64,000 nucleotides of DNA from Aedes albopictus (taxonomy: Eukaryota > Arthropoda > Insecta > Diptera > Culicidae), in NCBI RefSeq assembly GCF_035046485.1, contig NC_085138.1:7563409-7627408 (forward strand), written 5' to 3'. Each line of letters begins with the position of its first letter. The first letter of the stretch is position 1. A program made the position numbers and the translations under genes. This document shows, piece after piece, positions 44,987 through 56,129 of this stretch. Under the pieces are notes generated by a model. It was not told where the DNA came from and did not search any database. It was given only the letters and a program-made list of their open reading frames with translations.

Positions 44987-45983
44987 ATGCTTAAAACAGC
45001 ATTCTGTTTGCTGAAATTGTATTATTGTGTGCCTAGAACCAGTGAACTAACATCATTATTAGAAGCGAATGATAAAGAATCGGTTTTATTTCAACAATGG
45101 CTAACCACTGATCGATGCAATTTGGAAACTATTACTAAGACTATAGACGAGTTTGTTCCGTATTTTGTAGAAAAAGTTGATAAGCTTATAACTCATGATT
45201 TCATTTATAAAGAACAATCCTCATTTTTGTGGGATAAAAAGAATCTCTTAAACAGGGTGAAGTATTAACAATTTGTGACTTTTCAGAAAATTATTCATTT
45301 ATCATTCAAAATTCAGCTCAAGGTTACCATTGGAATAATTCTCAAGCTACCATTCACCCCTTTAAAGTGTACTACAGAAAAGAAAATAAGTTGGAAAACT
45401 TGAGCTTTATAATAATATCTGAAGTACTTACACACGATACAACAGCAGTTCAGTTATTTATATCAAAACTGTTGGATTTCATTAAACAATCGATTGATTT
45501 CTCAAAAATTACTTTCATGTCAGATGGAGCAGCAGCTCATTATAAGAACAAAAAAAAATTGCCAGTTTGTGCAGTTTTCGGTCCAATTATGGATTGGAAG
45601 CAGAATGGCACTTCTTCGCAACTTCACATGGCAAAGGTCCATGTGACGCTGTTGGAGGTACTCTCAAGCGAATGGCAAAACGAGCAAGTCTTGCTCGAGA
45701 TTATGGAAACACAATCACAACTCCTCGAGAACTGTATGACTGGGCAGTTAAACAGTCAGATATACATATAACAAAATTGAATTTCTGCTATATTTCAAAT
45801 GAACAATATGCAAAAATGACGGATGAACTTGAAAAACTATACACATACAGTCACGTAAAAACAATACCTGGTACACAAAAATTTCATTCATTTGTGCCAA
45901 TTTCTGAAAATCAAATTGAAGCGAAGAAGTTTTCGAATTCAAAAAATAATCCAAAAAAGTTTACTTTGTTTCAAATAGACTAA
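44987..45983 (+). pseudogene. transposase-like protein, 5'-truncated, two frameshifts
   Basis: Three overlapping open frames (44987-45268, 45244-45558 and 45567-45983) give one continuous similarity when read through two frame changes, near 45255 and in the A-run at 45550-45558. Conserved-looking blocks in order are WLTTDRCNLETITKTIDEFV, ICDFSENYSF (Asp at 45277), HPFKVYY, FMSDGAAAHYKN (Asp near 45520), EAEWHFFATSHGKGPCD (about 45594-45650) and GGTLKRMAKRASLARDYG. I recall this D...SDGxxxxYKN...E/SHGKG arrangement from multicopy uncharacterised arthropod proteins. A DDE-type catalytic triad is inference. It lies between inverted GTGTTGCGCATTAACTCGTA ends at 44830 and about 46255-46277. An inserted GGCGTTACATCCCAACTGG repeat near 44935 breaks the upstream region. 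It is not functional as it stands. Confidence 0.6.
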
Positions 45984-47341
45984 AGATCTAATATTCAAAA
46001 AACGTTACAATGGAATGTATAAAAGAAGGATGTATATATTGTAGAAAAGAAAATAATTGAATACACATATACATATGTACATATTTCATCAATACACAAG
46101 CGTTTTCATTGATATAAAACCCTAAAAGCAAATTTGTCTTGAGCCCTTTCCAATATCAAGCACGTTTTCAATGTCAAGCACGTTAAGATATTAAAAAAGT
46201 AGTTGAGCCCATTAAGTTTTAATGAATTGTCATTAGGATTCTGGATACATTACTGTACGAGTTAATGCACAACACGCAAAAAAAAAAATAAAATGAAAAA
46301 GTTTTTTTAGAAATTTTTTTTCCTTAAAAGTGCCCATCTTGTGATATATGGAGGAAAGTTAGGCAACTATATTGTCTTTCTTGGGAAAAAAAAATCAAAA
46401 CATAAAAAAAGTGGGCTTTTTCTGTAAATTGACTTTTAATTTTGAAAAGATATTTTTTAGCGTGTAAAACATTTTTTTTTATTTTTTAAATATGTTTTCT
46501 TGAATGCTTGGACAATTCCCTAAAAGTCCCCCATACATCACTTTTTTGTACAACTTATCATATTCGAGTTATATTTTTTTGTAAAAAAAAACGGATAATG
46601 CGCAACACGCTAAAAAAACTAACATGAAAAAGTTTTTGTTAGAAAAACATTTTTTCCTTAAAAGTGCCCATCTTGTGATGTATGGAGGAAAGTTAGGCAA
46701 CAATATTGACTTTCTTGGAAAAAAAAAATCAAAACATAAAAAAGTGGGCATTTTCTGTAAATTGACTTTTAATTTTAAAAATATATTTTTTAACGTGTAA
46801 AAATGTATTTAGAATTTTTAAAATATTTTTTCATGAAAGCTTGGACAATTCTCTAAATGTCCCCCATACATCACTTTTTTGTACATCTTATCATATTCGA
46901 GTTATTTTTTTGTGAAAAAAACGGTTAAAAAACTTTGACTCTTTTTAAATGTTAGTCCAGGTTAATTTTGAAAAAACAAAATATGCAAAGTTGCTTGAAA
47001 AGGTAAAGTCTTGAAACCTACAAAATTTCATAACATTCTGAGGGGGTGCTGCCAACCCCGAAGACGAGTTGGTGCGAAATTCGTCTATATGAAATCGCGA
47101 AATATCGTCAGAAGGTACCTATATAGCAGTTTTGTGCAGTTTATCCGATTGAATACTTAGGTTCTTATATAGTAATGTATAAAACAAATATACAAATACA
47201 ATACAAATACAGATCAAAATGTTTACTGTGAAACCTCAAAAATGGCTAAATGTAACATGTAACATTTATACGTCCGACGATAGTACAGCATTGATGTCAA
47301 AGAAGCAAACAACCACAAATCATTAAAGAATATGATGCCGT

Positions 47342-47594
47342 CACAGAGAAACAGACGTCACACTCCGCTCGCTTCCCATCGATCACTGTTTTAACGGTTT
47401 ATTCAAATATTCGGTAGTAGGTCGATTGACCACTCGCTGCGCTGGCGTCGTTTCTGCTCCTGTTTGACGTTTGCTCACTACCGCCACCTAGTGATGGCCC
47501 TGCCAAGCGCAGTACGTTTAGCTTTGGGCGGTTATGTTTTGTAGACGATGTTTTTCAAAGAAATTTGTTCTAAGAGTTACGTCTGTTTCTCTGT
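47342..47594. mobile_element. 253-bp MITE, 8-bp TSD, inside the right arm
   Basis: The ends (C)ACAGAGAAACAGACGT and ACGTCTGTTTCTCTGT are inverted. The 8-bp direct repeat GATGCCGT flanks it (47334-47341 and 47595-47602). The left arm at about 42565 shows the uninterrupted site. The 8-bp duplication and CAGAG-type end fit hAT. Confidence 0.85.
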
Positions 47595-47819
47595 GATGCC
47601 GTTTTAGAATATCCAACATAATACGTATATTAGTAGGGTGTTATTCCAAAACAAAATCTATCAAAAATTCAACTTTTCATTGTTTTTGGATAACAAATGT
47701 GATTATAACATATGTTTGCTTTAATTTTATTGGCATACGTTGTTCGGAAAACTTGTATCAAACAAGTATAAGTATCTTCCTATTTCTGCCGGAAGAATTA
47801 AATTTCGACAAGTTTTAGT

Positions 47820-49600
47820 GTAGGGAAATTGTTCCCTTCGTCGCGGTAGTACCTATTGTTACGGTTGTGGCATTTGGGCACTTTTTCGACTGAAATGTTA
47901 CCTAAAGGCATTTTAAATAGATGTATTATGCTTCAATTATGAGATTGCACCATTTGTGTGCTTAGGATTTGTTCAAAAACCTGTTTAAAAAATTGTTTCC
48001 TTAATATTTTTGCTGCTGTGTTCCTATTGTTGCGATAGTGTTCAAATCACTGTAATAATATCATTTCTATCAGTTTCATCATGCTTCCTATTGGTTGAAC
48101 GGGATCATCCACGTGTTCCATCAAGCTAGACACAAAACTTGAATCAAGCAAGCTGTGCTATAACCGTCACAGTTTTTCAAGCTCTTGACACGGAAACACA
48201 GGTTGTCGCCCAAACAATTGCATTATGATTCATAATGCAACCCAAATGAGTTGCATTATGAATCACAATGCAACTGATTTTTATAGTGAGGAAAAGTAGG
48301 ACGTAGTGACACTAAAACGGCAAGTATAAAATGGAATATTATATTTGATTTATTTATTAGTTCAATGGATTTGGCTGAAATTCCGACCAGTTACTTCTTT
48401 TAGGATGTTAATCAAAATTTGGGGGTGGATTTTAGAATCAGAGAACATTTTTAATATATGGGCAGGCCTAATAAACATACAAAAATACCTACATTGACTT
48501 TTGTATGTATTGATTAACAACTTCGCCGAAGACATGAACTATAAATTATTAAACACTATCAAGATTCCAGGGAAATAAATTGCTTTCGTATCGGAAATGA
48601 AGTTCATAGATCGTGGTAATCTTTGCAACATCGTTTACGCCACCTAGTGAACCAGTCACAAACTATAATATCCACTATGAACAAGGTGTAGATATGAAGA
48701 ACATCTTCTCTGAAGAAAGTGTTCTAAAATTCTGGTTAATTCTGGAGATATACACATCAAAAGGAATGTCCTGTTTATTGGACGCTGAGCGGATATGCGT
48801 TAATAACTGTGAATGTACTCATAGACCACTAAGCTAAGAAGCAGGCTTTGTCCCACTCCCAGAGAAGACGTTACGCCAAGAAGAAGAAGAAAATGGGCAT
48901 GATTTTATGTGTTCAAGTGAAATCCAACTGAACCCTCTAATACCCAAATTTTTGATTTTGATCTAAATATCATTTTTCGTCTTCTAAAATCGATTTAAAC
49001 ATGTTTTGGAAGATAATTCTTTTTAATTCTCCATTTTGTGAATTTCGGTTTTCGATTTTTATAATCTTCATTTTCGAACATCCCCATACTTTTAAATTTT
49101 TCCTGGAAACCTATTTGGGCGGCGGATTTTTTGAGACGAAAACATTTTGAGATTTGATGATTATTGTTGAAATATTTTATTTTTTATACTGAAAATTTTA
49201 TTTTCTGTGTAATTTTAAGGAAAATGTGTGTGTATTCGACTCCCTCAAACTATTTTACTATGATAGAATGATTTGGGAAAATTTTAAAATATGGTAATTG
49301 TAGCTATTCAATACAAAATATTCAATGACTTCTGAAATGTGACTAAAACATCAATTTTTCAATGATCTTTTCAAAATTTAAATACGGACACCAAACCATT
49401 TTAAGATATACATTATTATTATTAATATTTATTAAAGACACTTTACCACTTATGTGGCATTCGTGTCTATTAAGATATACAGAATAGTCCTAAATATCAG
49501 CCAAAAATATAAAATAAACAAAAATTACAAAAATGCTCAAACTATACCCCGTCTAAAGGCGGGGTTGGGTATTAGAGCTAGAGGGTTAACATCCCAACAA
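47820..49600. other. AT-rich spacer with TTGCATTATGA palindromes
   Basis: At 48212-48290 several TTGCATTATGA and TCATAATGCAA motifs alternate, and related motifs occur at 50855-50945. A common interspersed motif (CTAAGCTAAGAAGCAGGCTT) is at about 48828-48850, followed by GACGTTACGCC. No gene is supported. Confidence 0.35.
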
Positions 49601-49602
49601 AC

Positions 49603-50752
49603 CAGAGGTTCCCAAACTTTTTGCTATTGCGGCGCCCTTTGACATTTTCCTAAAATGTCGCGGCGCACCAAAGTTTTCAACCAAGTTTTTTTTTTTTTGA
49701 CAACTTTCACTTGACAACTTTGTAAGACAAAATCGTGAAACACTTCTCTAATATCATGTTTTCAGAATTCAATATTTGGAAAACTAATCATTTTTTTTAA
49801 ATTAATTTCTCAAAGATAGTTTAAAAATTTGTAAGATTGCAAAAATCATGTTGATTTCATCAAAGAAGTTTTAAAAATAAAATGAAACTTAGATGTAAAG
49901 GTAAAACAAACTACTGAATTTCAACAATTGTGTTGTATTATATTTATTTTACGAAACGGCAACATGTTAGTTTTTAACTATAAGTCATGTCAATTCATCC
50001 AAAAATTCTAAAGCGTTTGCAATAATTAAAGAATTCTTATTGACTGAAAATGACTACACAGAACTTGACCAAAGCTTCAACTTTTTGCGGAAATTGCAAA
50101 ACAACACTTTTATTTATTTTGGAAAATTTCGGCAAACTGGGAAACATGAAGAGATTCTAAAGATCTGCCAAGTCGGATTTGGTTGAATTTATTTTCATAA
50201 ATTTCAACTTAACCCTTTGGGCCTGGATTGGCAATATATAACCCCATTGATAAAACCGAGCATAACAAACTTATTCGAGTTCAGCGAGGTTGCGGCACTA
50301 CTGATGAAACAGTCCGGTTCAAAAAGGTCAAAGCTAGCTCTTCACACTACCAGATCGGCAAACCTGCATGCCGCTAAGCTGTTCCAAAGACCTTGTAATT
50401 ATTCTGAAAAAAAAAAAACGTAAATAATGTTCTTGAAATTAAAAACTTTGGACAAGTTATAGTAAAATCAAAAGCTAAGCTGAAGCATAAGAATACCAAA
50501 AACAATTTTAAAAAGTTGAAATTTTAAAATGTGGTTTCAATTGATATGTTTAAAAAGGATCGAAGAGTCATGAAAGATTAAAAAAATGTGAGTGACACAA
50601 GTTTTAATAATAAAAAAAATTAAAGGTGTTCCGCAATACAAATAAAGAGTTTGTTTTTTTTTATTTCGTCACAAAACCCAAAATCCTGCGGCGCACCTGG
50701 GAAAGGTTCGCGGCGCACCAGGGCGCCGCGGCGCACAGTTTGGGAAGCACTG
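49603..50752. mobile_element. hAT-like non-autonomous element, 1150 bp, perfect 8-bp TSD
   Basis: The left end CAGAGGTTCCCAAACTTT and the right end AGTTTGGGAAGCACTG are inverted, and both are followed by GCGGCGC-rich subterminal repeats. The 8-bp duplication CAACAAAC (49595-49602 and 50753-50760) is exact. CAGxGGTTCCCAAAC ends are characteristic of hAT elements. The interior is AT-rich without a transposase frame. Confidence 0.9.
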
Positions 50753-50949
50753 CAACAAACATTTTCGATTTACAAGAGTGAATGCAATTCAGTGTCATAA
50801 TTTCTATTTTATACGACTCATTTCAGTGTCATAATGACCAACTTTTCCGTACCGGTTCATAATGTAACTTAAATGAGTTGCATAATGGAAAATAATTGCA
50901 TAATGTTCATAATTCACTCAAATGAGTTGCATTATGAAAAATTCATTGC

Positions 50950-51085
50950 ATAAAATTTTGTATGGAACTCGTTGCAAAACTCGATTTTTTCAGCACTCTT
51001 CGTATTTATCCAACTCGGAGAGCCTCGTTGGATAAATGTACGACTCGTGCTGAAAAAAATCAACTTTTTGCAACTCGTCACATAA
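50950..51085. mobile_element. palindromic MITE
   Basis: The arms GTTGCAAAACTCGATTTTTT and AAAAAATCAACTTTTTGCAA pair, and inner TTATCCAACTCGG and CTCGTTGGATAA also pair, making a 136-bp foldback. A TA duplication is not clear. Confidence 0.6.
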
Positions 51086-51154
51086 ATAACTATTATGTGT
51101 GATATATATATATATATTTGCGATTTCTCATCACAATTAGTATCATAGTGCGCG

Positions 51155-51190
51155 TATAACACCCAAGCTGAGATGCGGACTGTTCAGTGC
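51155..51190 (+). promoter_or_regulatory. possible TATA/Inr core promoter
   Basis: TATAAC at 51155 is followed exactly 31 bases later by the A of TCAGTG (51186), the spacing expected for an arthropod TATA/Inr pair. The following 750 bp is non-repetitive. No coding exon is recognised downstream, so this may be chance. Confidence 0.25.
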
Positions 51191-51950
51191 GGACGTCACG
51201 TCAGGAAGAAGAACAAGTGCACTGAGACTGAAGCTTCATTGACTGTATCATTAAGATCGGAAAGATTACCCAAATTTCATTCTATGTTATCATCGGATTG
51301 GAATCTTAAATAAGTTGCAAAACGGAAGCAAAAATCTTCAATATCCTCTAAAACGCATTATATTCTAACCAACGAAACGCACATAATTATGAAATTATCC
51401 TTTAATCTGTTTTCACGCTCCCATATGGTTGCGGCAAGTCCAAGATGTTTCCGAAAAAAAACGCACAATTTTCCATTAAAGCTGACCTAAAATAATGGTT
51501 AATCCTTTTACCGGCAAACTCCGAAGAGGAAGTGCGATGCGGAACAATGGCTCCGAAATCGGATTTAGCTCAATTAGAACCCGAAACGGTATCGTCGGGT
51601 GACCACACGAGTTTTTCTGAGCGTGAAACCCGCTTCCGATTTGTCTCTCTAGTGGGCAACATATTTTCCGGTTGAGGAGGTTTTCGGGGCTGCTTTTTTG
51701 TTCCTCCTTCAAGGAGTAGGTACTTTCATTCACAAAAGGTAGAAGAGGCATATACTTTGTCTCATTGACGAAAATCTGAACAAGAGATTACGGTGGGCGT
51801 TCATTGTTGGTTATTTCCTTGTTGGCTCGGTAAGGGCCAAGATGTACTTATGGCTTTATTGTGACAGAAGTTTATTTTTTTCCACAAATGTGTCGTCAGA
51901 AACGTGGAAGAAAAAGTAACATATGGCTGTAACTTTCGGATGCAGGAGCT
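51191..51950. other. non-repetitive sequence, no gene recognised
   Basis: The minus frame 51476-51751 (91 residues) has no recognisable domain. Confidence 0.25.
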
Positions 51951-51952
51951 AT

Positions 51953-52394
51953 TGAAAATTCAACAGATCGGAGACGAATGTCTGAGAGAAAAAGTCTCTC
52001 TAACAAAAAAAAATGAAGTTTTCCTTTTGAAATGAAATAGTTATTATTAACAAAGCATTTTATTAAGGATATAACATAAGAGAACAGGTTTTTCTTCTTC
52101 TTATTGGTGTAACGTCCTTGCAGGGATGAATCTGTTTCTTGCTTTTCTATGCTGTTATGATCACTTTAATATTTGAAAATTCAAGAGATCGGAGACGAAT
52201 GTCTGAGAGAAAAAGTCTCTCTAACAAAAAAAAATGAAGTTTTCCTTTTGAAATGAAATAGTTATTATTAACAAAGCATTTTATTAAGGATATAACATAA
52301 GAGAACAGGTTTTTCTTCTTCTTATTGGTGTAATGTCCTTGCAGGGATGAATCTGTTTCTTGCTTTTCTATGCTGTTATGATCACTTTAATATT
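51953..52394 (+). repeat. tandem duplication, 2 x 221 bp
   Basis: Two nearly identical direct copies (for example GATCGGAGACGAATGTCTGA at 51966 and 52187) differ at only a few bases. Each contains the interspersed motif TTCTTCTTATTGGTGTAA. Confidence 0.85.
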
Positions 52395-52463
52395 TGTTAA
52401 CTGAGAGTAAACTTTTTTTTCATTTCACTATTGTTTGCATTCATAAATCGATTGTGCAGCGTA

Positions 52464-52903
52464 AGGGTGTCCGGCCATTTGGCCGAATGCCGTTTGGCCG
52501 AACGCCGTTTGGCCGAACTCCATCTGGCCGAAAGGGTCATTTGGCCGAATGCCGTTTGGCCGAATCATGATCAAAAGAATTCAGAAAAAGTGTTTGACAT
52601 TCTAACTGCCAATATGATCATCAGAAATATTTCCTTCTTTTAATCATAGGCTATTCTTTCTAGTTTTGACATTCAGGGTATAGTTGGCGTTGAAACTGCC
52701 TACATTTTATCACAGATTTTTGCTTCTTTGACTCATAGGCTGTTCTTTCAAGTTATACTGAGGCGGGGAACAGTAGTATGGCCACTTGGGAACAACATTC
52801 ATTTTTCGGCCAAACGGCTTTCGGCCAAATGGCATTCGGCTAAATGACCCTTTCGGCCAAATGGCGTTCGGCCAAACGGCATTCGGCCAAATGACCCGGA
52901 ACC
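52464..52903. mobile_element. foldback element built of TTTGGCCGAA repeats
   Basis: The left arm (52464-52566) has six tandem TTTGGCCGAAxGCCG-type units. The right arm (about 52797-52903) has the inverse. About 230 bp of AT-rich spacer lies between. The direct repeat CAGCGTA (52457-52463 and 52904-52910) flanks the whole. Open frames in the arms (for example HLAERRLAELHLAE) are by-products. Confidence 0.75.
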
Positions 52904-53079
52904 CAGCGTACACTGAATGGCGGTTGCGGTGAAAATTACTATTCTGAGGGTCAATTTAAATACACAACGCCACTAAATTTGTGCAGACTGAGTTTCGTTT
53001 CAATTCAACAGAATTATGTTTTCAATTTTACTATGGACTCGATTTTCAATTAAAATAAAGTTTCTGTCGGCAATTATAT

Positions 53080-53155
53080 TCGAACCAAGAACCTTGACAT
53101 CACCAGGTTCGCACGCTACCACTCGGCTATCGAACCGGTTGATGTGAGAAGAAAT
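53080..53155 (-). repeat. tRNA-like sequence
   Basis: The minus strand reads GATAGCCGAGTGGTAGCG (A-box-like), then about 30 bases on TTGGTTCGAATATA (B-box-like). The stems are incomplete. Probably a tRNA-derived repeat. Confidence 0.5.
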
Positions 53156-53309
53156 AAAACGCACACAAGAAGCGTTGGTGGGTCGATGATCATGTTTTGC
53201 CATGGTAAATTTAAGAACATTTTTATGCTGGTCATTACCGCAAGCCGCCGTTCAGTGTAACTTAGCACAACTACGAACCCCTAGAACTCGATGTAATCCA
53301 TTGTTGGAT

Positions 53310-53475
53310 TAAGGGCTGTTTGCAGATCAAAAGGAATTTCTCGGCCTATCTTAATGCATGCGAAATTCCTTGCTTGAATCGCCCAAGAAACCATTTTTCT
53401 TCGATCGCAGTACGCAGTTGCGGGGAAATGACAATTCAAATGGCTGTCACTGAAGAAAATTTCTGCCAGTACTTA
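53310..53475 (+). repeat. repeat family E, copy 3
   Basis: Shares the TTCTTCGATCGCAGTACGCA block with 19.3 kb. It runs directly into the minisatellite array that follows. Confidence 0.6.
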
Positions 53476-53479
53476 TCTG

Positions 53480-54800
53480 AGAAATACCTCTTGAGATTGC
53501 TTCCGGGATTCATTCTGGAGTTTCTTCAGGAGTTCCTTCAAGGAATTCATCTAAGAATTCTTCTAAACAATCGTCCAGGAATTCCTCTAGAGATTCTTCC
53601 AAAAGTTCCTCTAGATATTCCTCCAGGAACTTTTTTAGGAGTTCCTCTAGAAATTTTTCCAAGGGGTTTTCTTGAATTGCTCCAGAGATTTCTCCTAGGT
53701 TCCCTCAGGAATTCATCCAGGGATTCTCTCAGGAATTCCTCTTGAGATTCTTTCAGGAATTCCTCTAAATATTACTCCAGAAAAACCTCTAGAGATTCCT
53801 CCAGGAAGTTCTCTTGAGATTCTTCCTGGAATTCCTACTTCTTCAAGACTTCCTCCAGGAATATTTTCAAGGGTTTTTTCAGGAATTGCTCCAGGGATTC
53901 TCTCAGGAATTCCTCCAGAGATTCCTTCAGGAATTCATCTAAATATTACTCCACAAGTGTATCCTTAGATTCCTTCAAAAACTGTTCCATGATTTCCTCC
54001 AGGAATTAATCTAAGAATTTCTCCAGGAATTCCCCTAGCGATCCCTACAAGGACTCCTCTAGGAGTTCCTCCTGGAAATCCTCCTGGCAATCCTCCAATT
54101 CTTCAGGAATTCCTCTCTCCAGGCGTTCCTCCAGGAATTGCTCTGGAGATACCTCCAGGAATTGCTTCAGAGATTCTTCCAGGAATTCCTACAGTAATTC
54201 CTCCAGCAATTCCTCCTAGAATTTATCCAGGAAATCTTCCAGGAACTCCACTAGGAAATCCTTTACGAATTCCTCAAGGGATTTCTTCAGAAATTTCTCC
54301 AGTGATTCCTCCAGGAATTTCTTTAAAAAAAACTTGGGGAATCTTCCAAATATTTCTTCAGAAATTCCTCCAGGAGGTTCTCCAGAAGTTACTTCCAGGG
54401 ATTCCTCCAGTGATTTCTCCAGAAATTTCTGTAAGGATTCCATCAGGAATTGTTCCAGGAATTTGTCCAGATATTTCTCCAGGGATTGCTCAAAGGTATT
54501 CCTACAAGAATTCCAAGAATTTCTCCAGGAATTTCTCTAGCGATCTCTCCAAGGATTTCTGTAGACATTTCTCTATTAGGGTAATTTTCCAATTGTTGCA
54601 CGGCTAAAAAATCGCCAATTGTTGAACACCTCATAAGAATAACATGGAGTGTGCAATAGGCGAGTTTTTAGCCGTGCAACAATTGGAAAATTACCCTAGT
54701 TCTTCCAGGAAATCTTCCAGTCATTTCTCAAGGAATTCCTTCAGGCATTCCTCCGATAATTCCTCTAGGCATTCCTTCAGCAATTCGGAAAGTTTCGGAA
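53480..54800 (+). repeat. minisatellite array (1.3 kb), plus orientation
   Basis: Units such as GGAATTCCTCCAGGGATTCC, with the same ~12/24-bp period as the 16-kb array. A MITE interrupts it at 54579-54696. Its open frames are artefacts of the period. Confidence 0.85.
54579..54696. mobile_element. TA-flanked MITE inside the minisatellite
   Basis: A 118-bp element. The ends start GGGTAATTTTCCAATTGTTG and are perfectly inverted over about 32 bp. TA borders lie at 54577-54578 and 54697-54698. Minisatellite resumes on both sides. Confidence 0.85.
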
Positions 54801-54804
54801 GTTC

Positions 54805-55992
54805 TGAGTTGGTGCTATTCAACACCCAAACCGCCTGGAAGCGTGGGAAGTTATCAGGCTGGCTTCATCGACGGCCGGTCAACAACGGACCAGATCTTTA
54901 CCGTACGGCAAATCCTCCAGAAATGCCGTGAATACCAGGTCCCAACGCATCACCTGTTCATCGACTTCAAAGCGGCATACGACAGTATCGACCGCGCAGA
55001 GCTATGGAGAATCATGGACGAAAACGGCTTTCCTGGGAAGCTGACTAAACTGATTAAAGCAACGGTGGACGGTGTGCAAAACTGCTTAAGGGTTTCAGGT
55101 GAACTATCCAGTTCTTTTGAATCTCGGCGGGGACTTCGAAAAGGTGACGGACTCTCATGTCTACTCTTCAATATGGCTGTGGAAGGTGTCAGGCGATGAG
55201 CCAGGCTCAACAGTCCGGGAACGATTTTCGCAAAATCCGAACAATTTGTGTGCTTTGCGGACGACATGGACATTATTGCCAGAACATTTGGAACGGTGGC
55301 AGAGCTGTACACCCGCCTGAAACGCGAAGCAGCAAAGGTCGGACTGGTGGCGAATGCCTCAAAAACAAAGTACATGCTGGTAGGCGGAACCGAACACGAC
55401 CGGATCCGTCTGGGTAGTAATGTTACGATAGACGGGGATACTTTCGAGGGTGGTGGAGGAATTCGTCTACCTCGGATCCTTACTGACGGCTGACAGTGGC
55501 AACAACGTGAGCCGTGAAATTCGGAGGCGCATCATCAGCGGAAGTCGGGCCTACTACGGGCTCCAGAAGAAACTGCGGTCGAAAAAGATTCACCCACGCA
55601 CCAAATGCATCATGTACAAAACGCTAATAAGACCGGTAATCCTCTACGGGCACGAGACATGGACCATGCTCGAGGAGGACCTGCAAGCACTCGGAGTTTT
55701 CGAGCGACGCGTGCTAAGGACGATCTTCGGCGGTGTGCAGGAGAACGGTGTGTGGCGGAGAAGGATGAACCACGAGCTCGCTGCACTTTACGGCGAACCC
55801 AGCATCCAGAAGGTGGCCAAAGCCGGAAAGATACGGTCGACAGGGCATGTTTCAAGAATGCCGGACAACAACCCTGCAAAGCTGGTGTTTGCAACTGATC
55901 CGGTTGGCACAAGAAGGTGTGGAGCGCAGAGAGCACAATGGGCGGACCAGGTGGAGCGTGACTTGGCGAGCATTGGGCGCTATGTTTCATAA
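54805..55992 (+). pseudogene. non-LTR retrotransposon (LINE) remnant, copy 2
   Basis: The RT domain from its middle to the ORF2 end, read across frameshifts near 55195 and 55445. Blocks: YQAGFIDGRSTTDQIFTVRQ, THHLFIDFKAAYDSIDR (RT motif A Asp), GLRKGDGLSCLLFNMAVEG (motif B), FADDMDIIARTF (catalytic FADD, about 55250), VANASKTKYMLVGGT, FVYLGSLLTADSG, and a C-terminal region with AGKIRSTGHVSRMPDN. Unlike the 28-kb copy it keeps the FADD core but lacks the endonuclease and linker. It is 5'-truncated at the minisatellite border. The C-terminal 'GHV.RM' layout is RTE-like. Confidence 0.85.
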
Positions 55993-56129
55993 CAAATCCG
56001 GAAATCAAAACTAAAACAAAAATAGAGTTCTCAAATTTCAATGAGCACTGAAATTACTTCTAATATAGGTTCGTCTGCAGATTCGCTTTTTAACTTAACT
56101 TATATTTGAATCGAGCTTGACAGTTTTCT

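Larger units (their letters stand above)
42357..47818. mobile_element. large composite inverted-repeat element (about 5.5 kb)
   Basis: Segments of the left half recur inverted, in order, in the right half: GAACAACGTATGCCAATAAA (42430) with 47735-47755; CGGCATCATATTCT (42565) with about 47325; TTGACATCAATGCTGTA (43290) with about 47295; GCATAAATGTTACATGTTAC (43543) with about 47260; ACGAATTTCGCGCCAACTC (44357) with about 47075. The arms differ by later insertions and losses. The inner part of the arm is duplicated on the right (46276-46590 and 46610-46950). The centre carries a transposase-like pseudogene. Terminal duplications could not be resolved. Confidence 0.6.
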
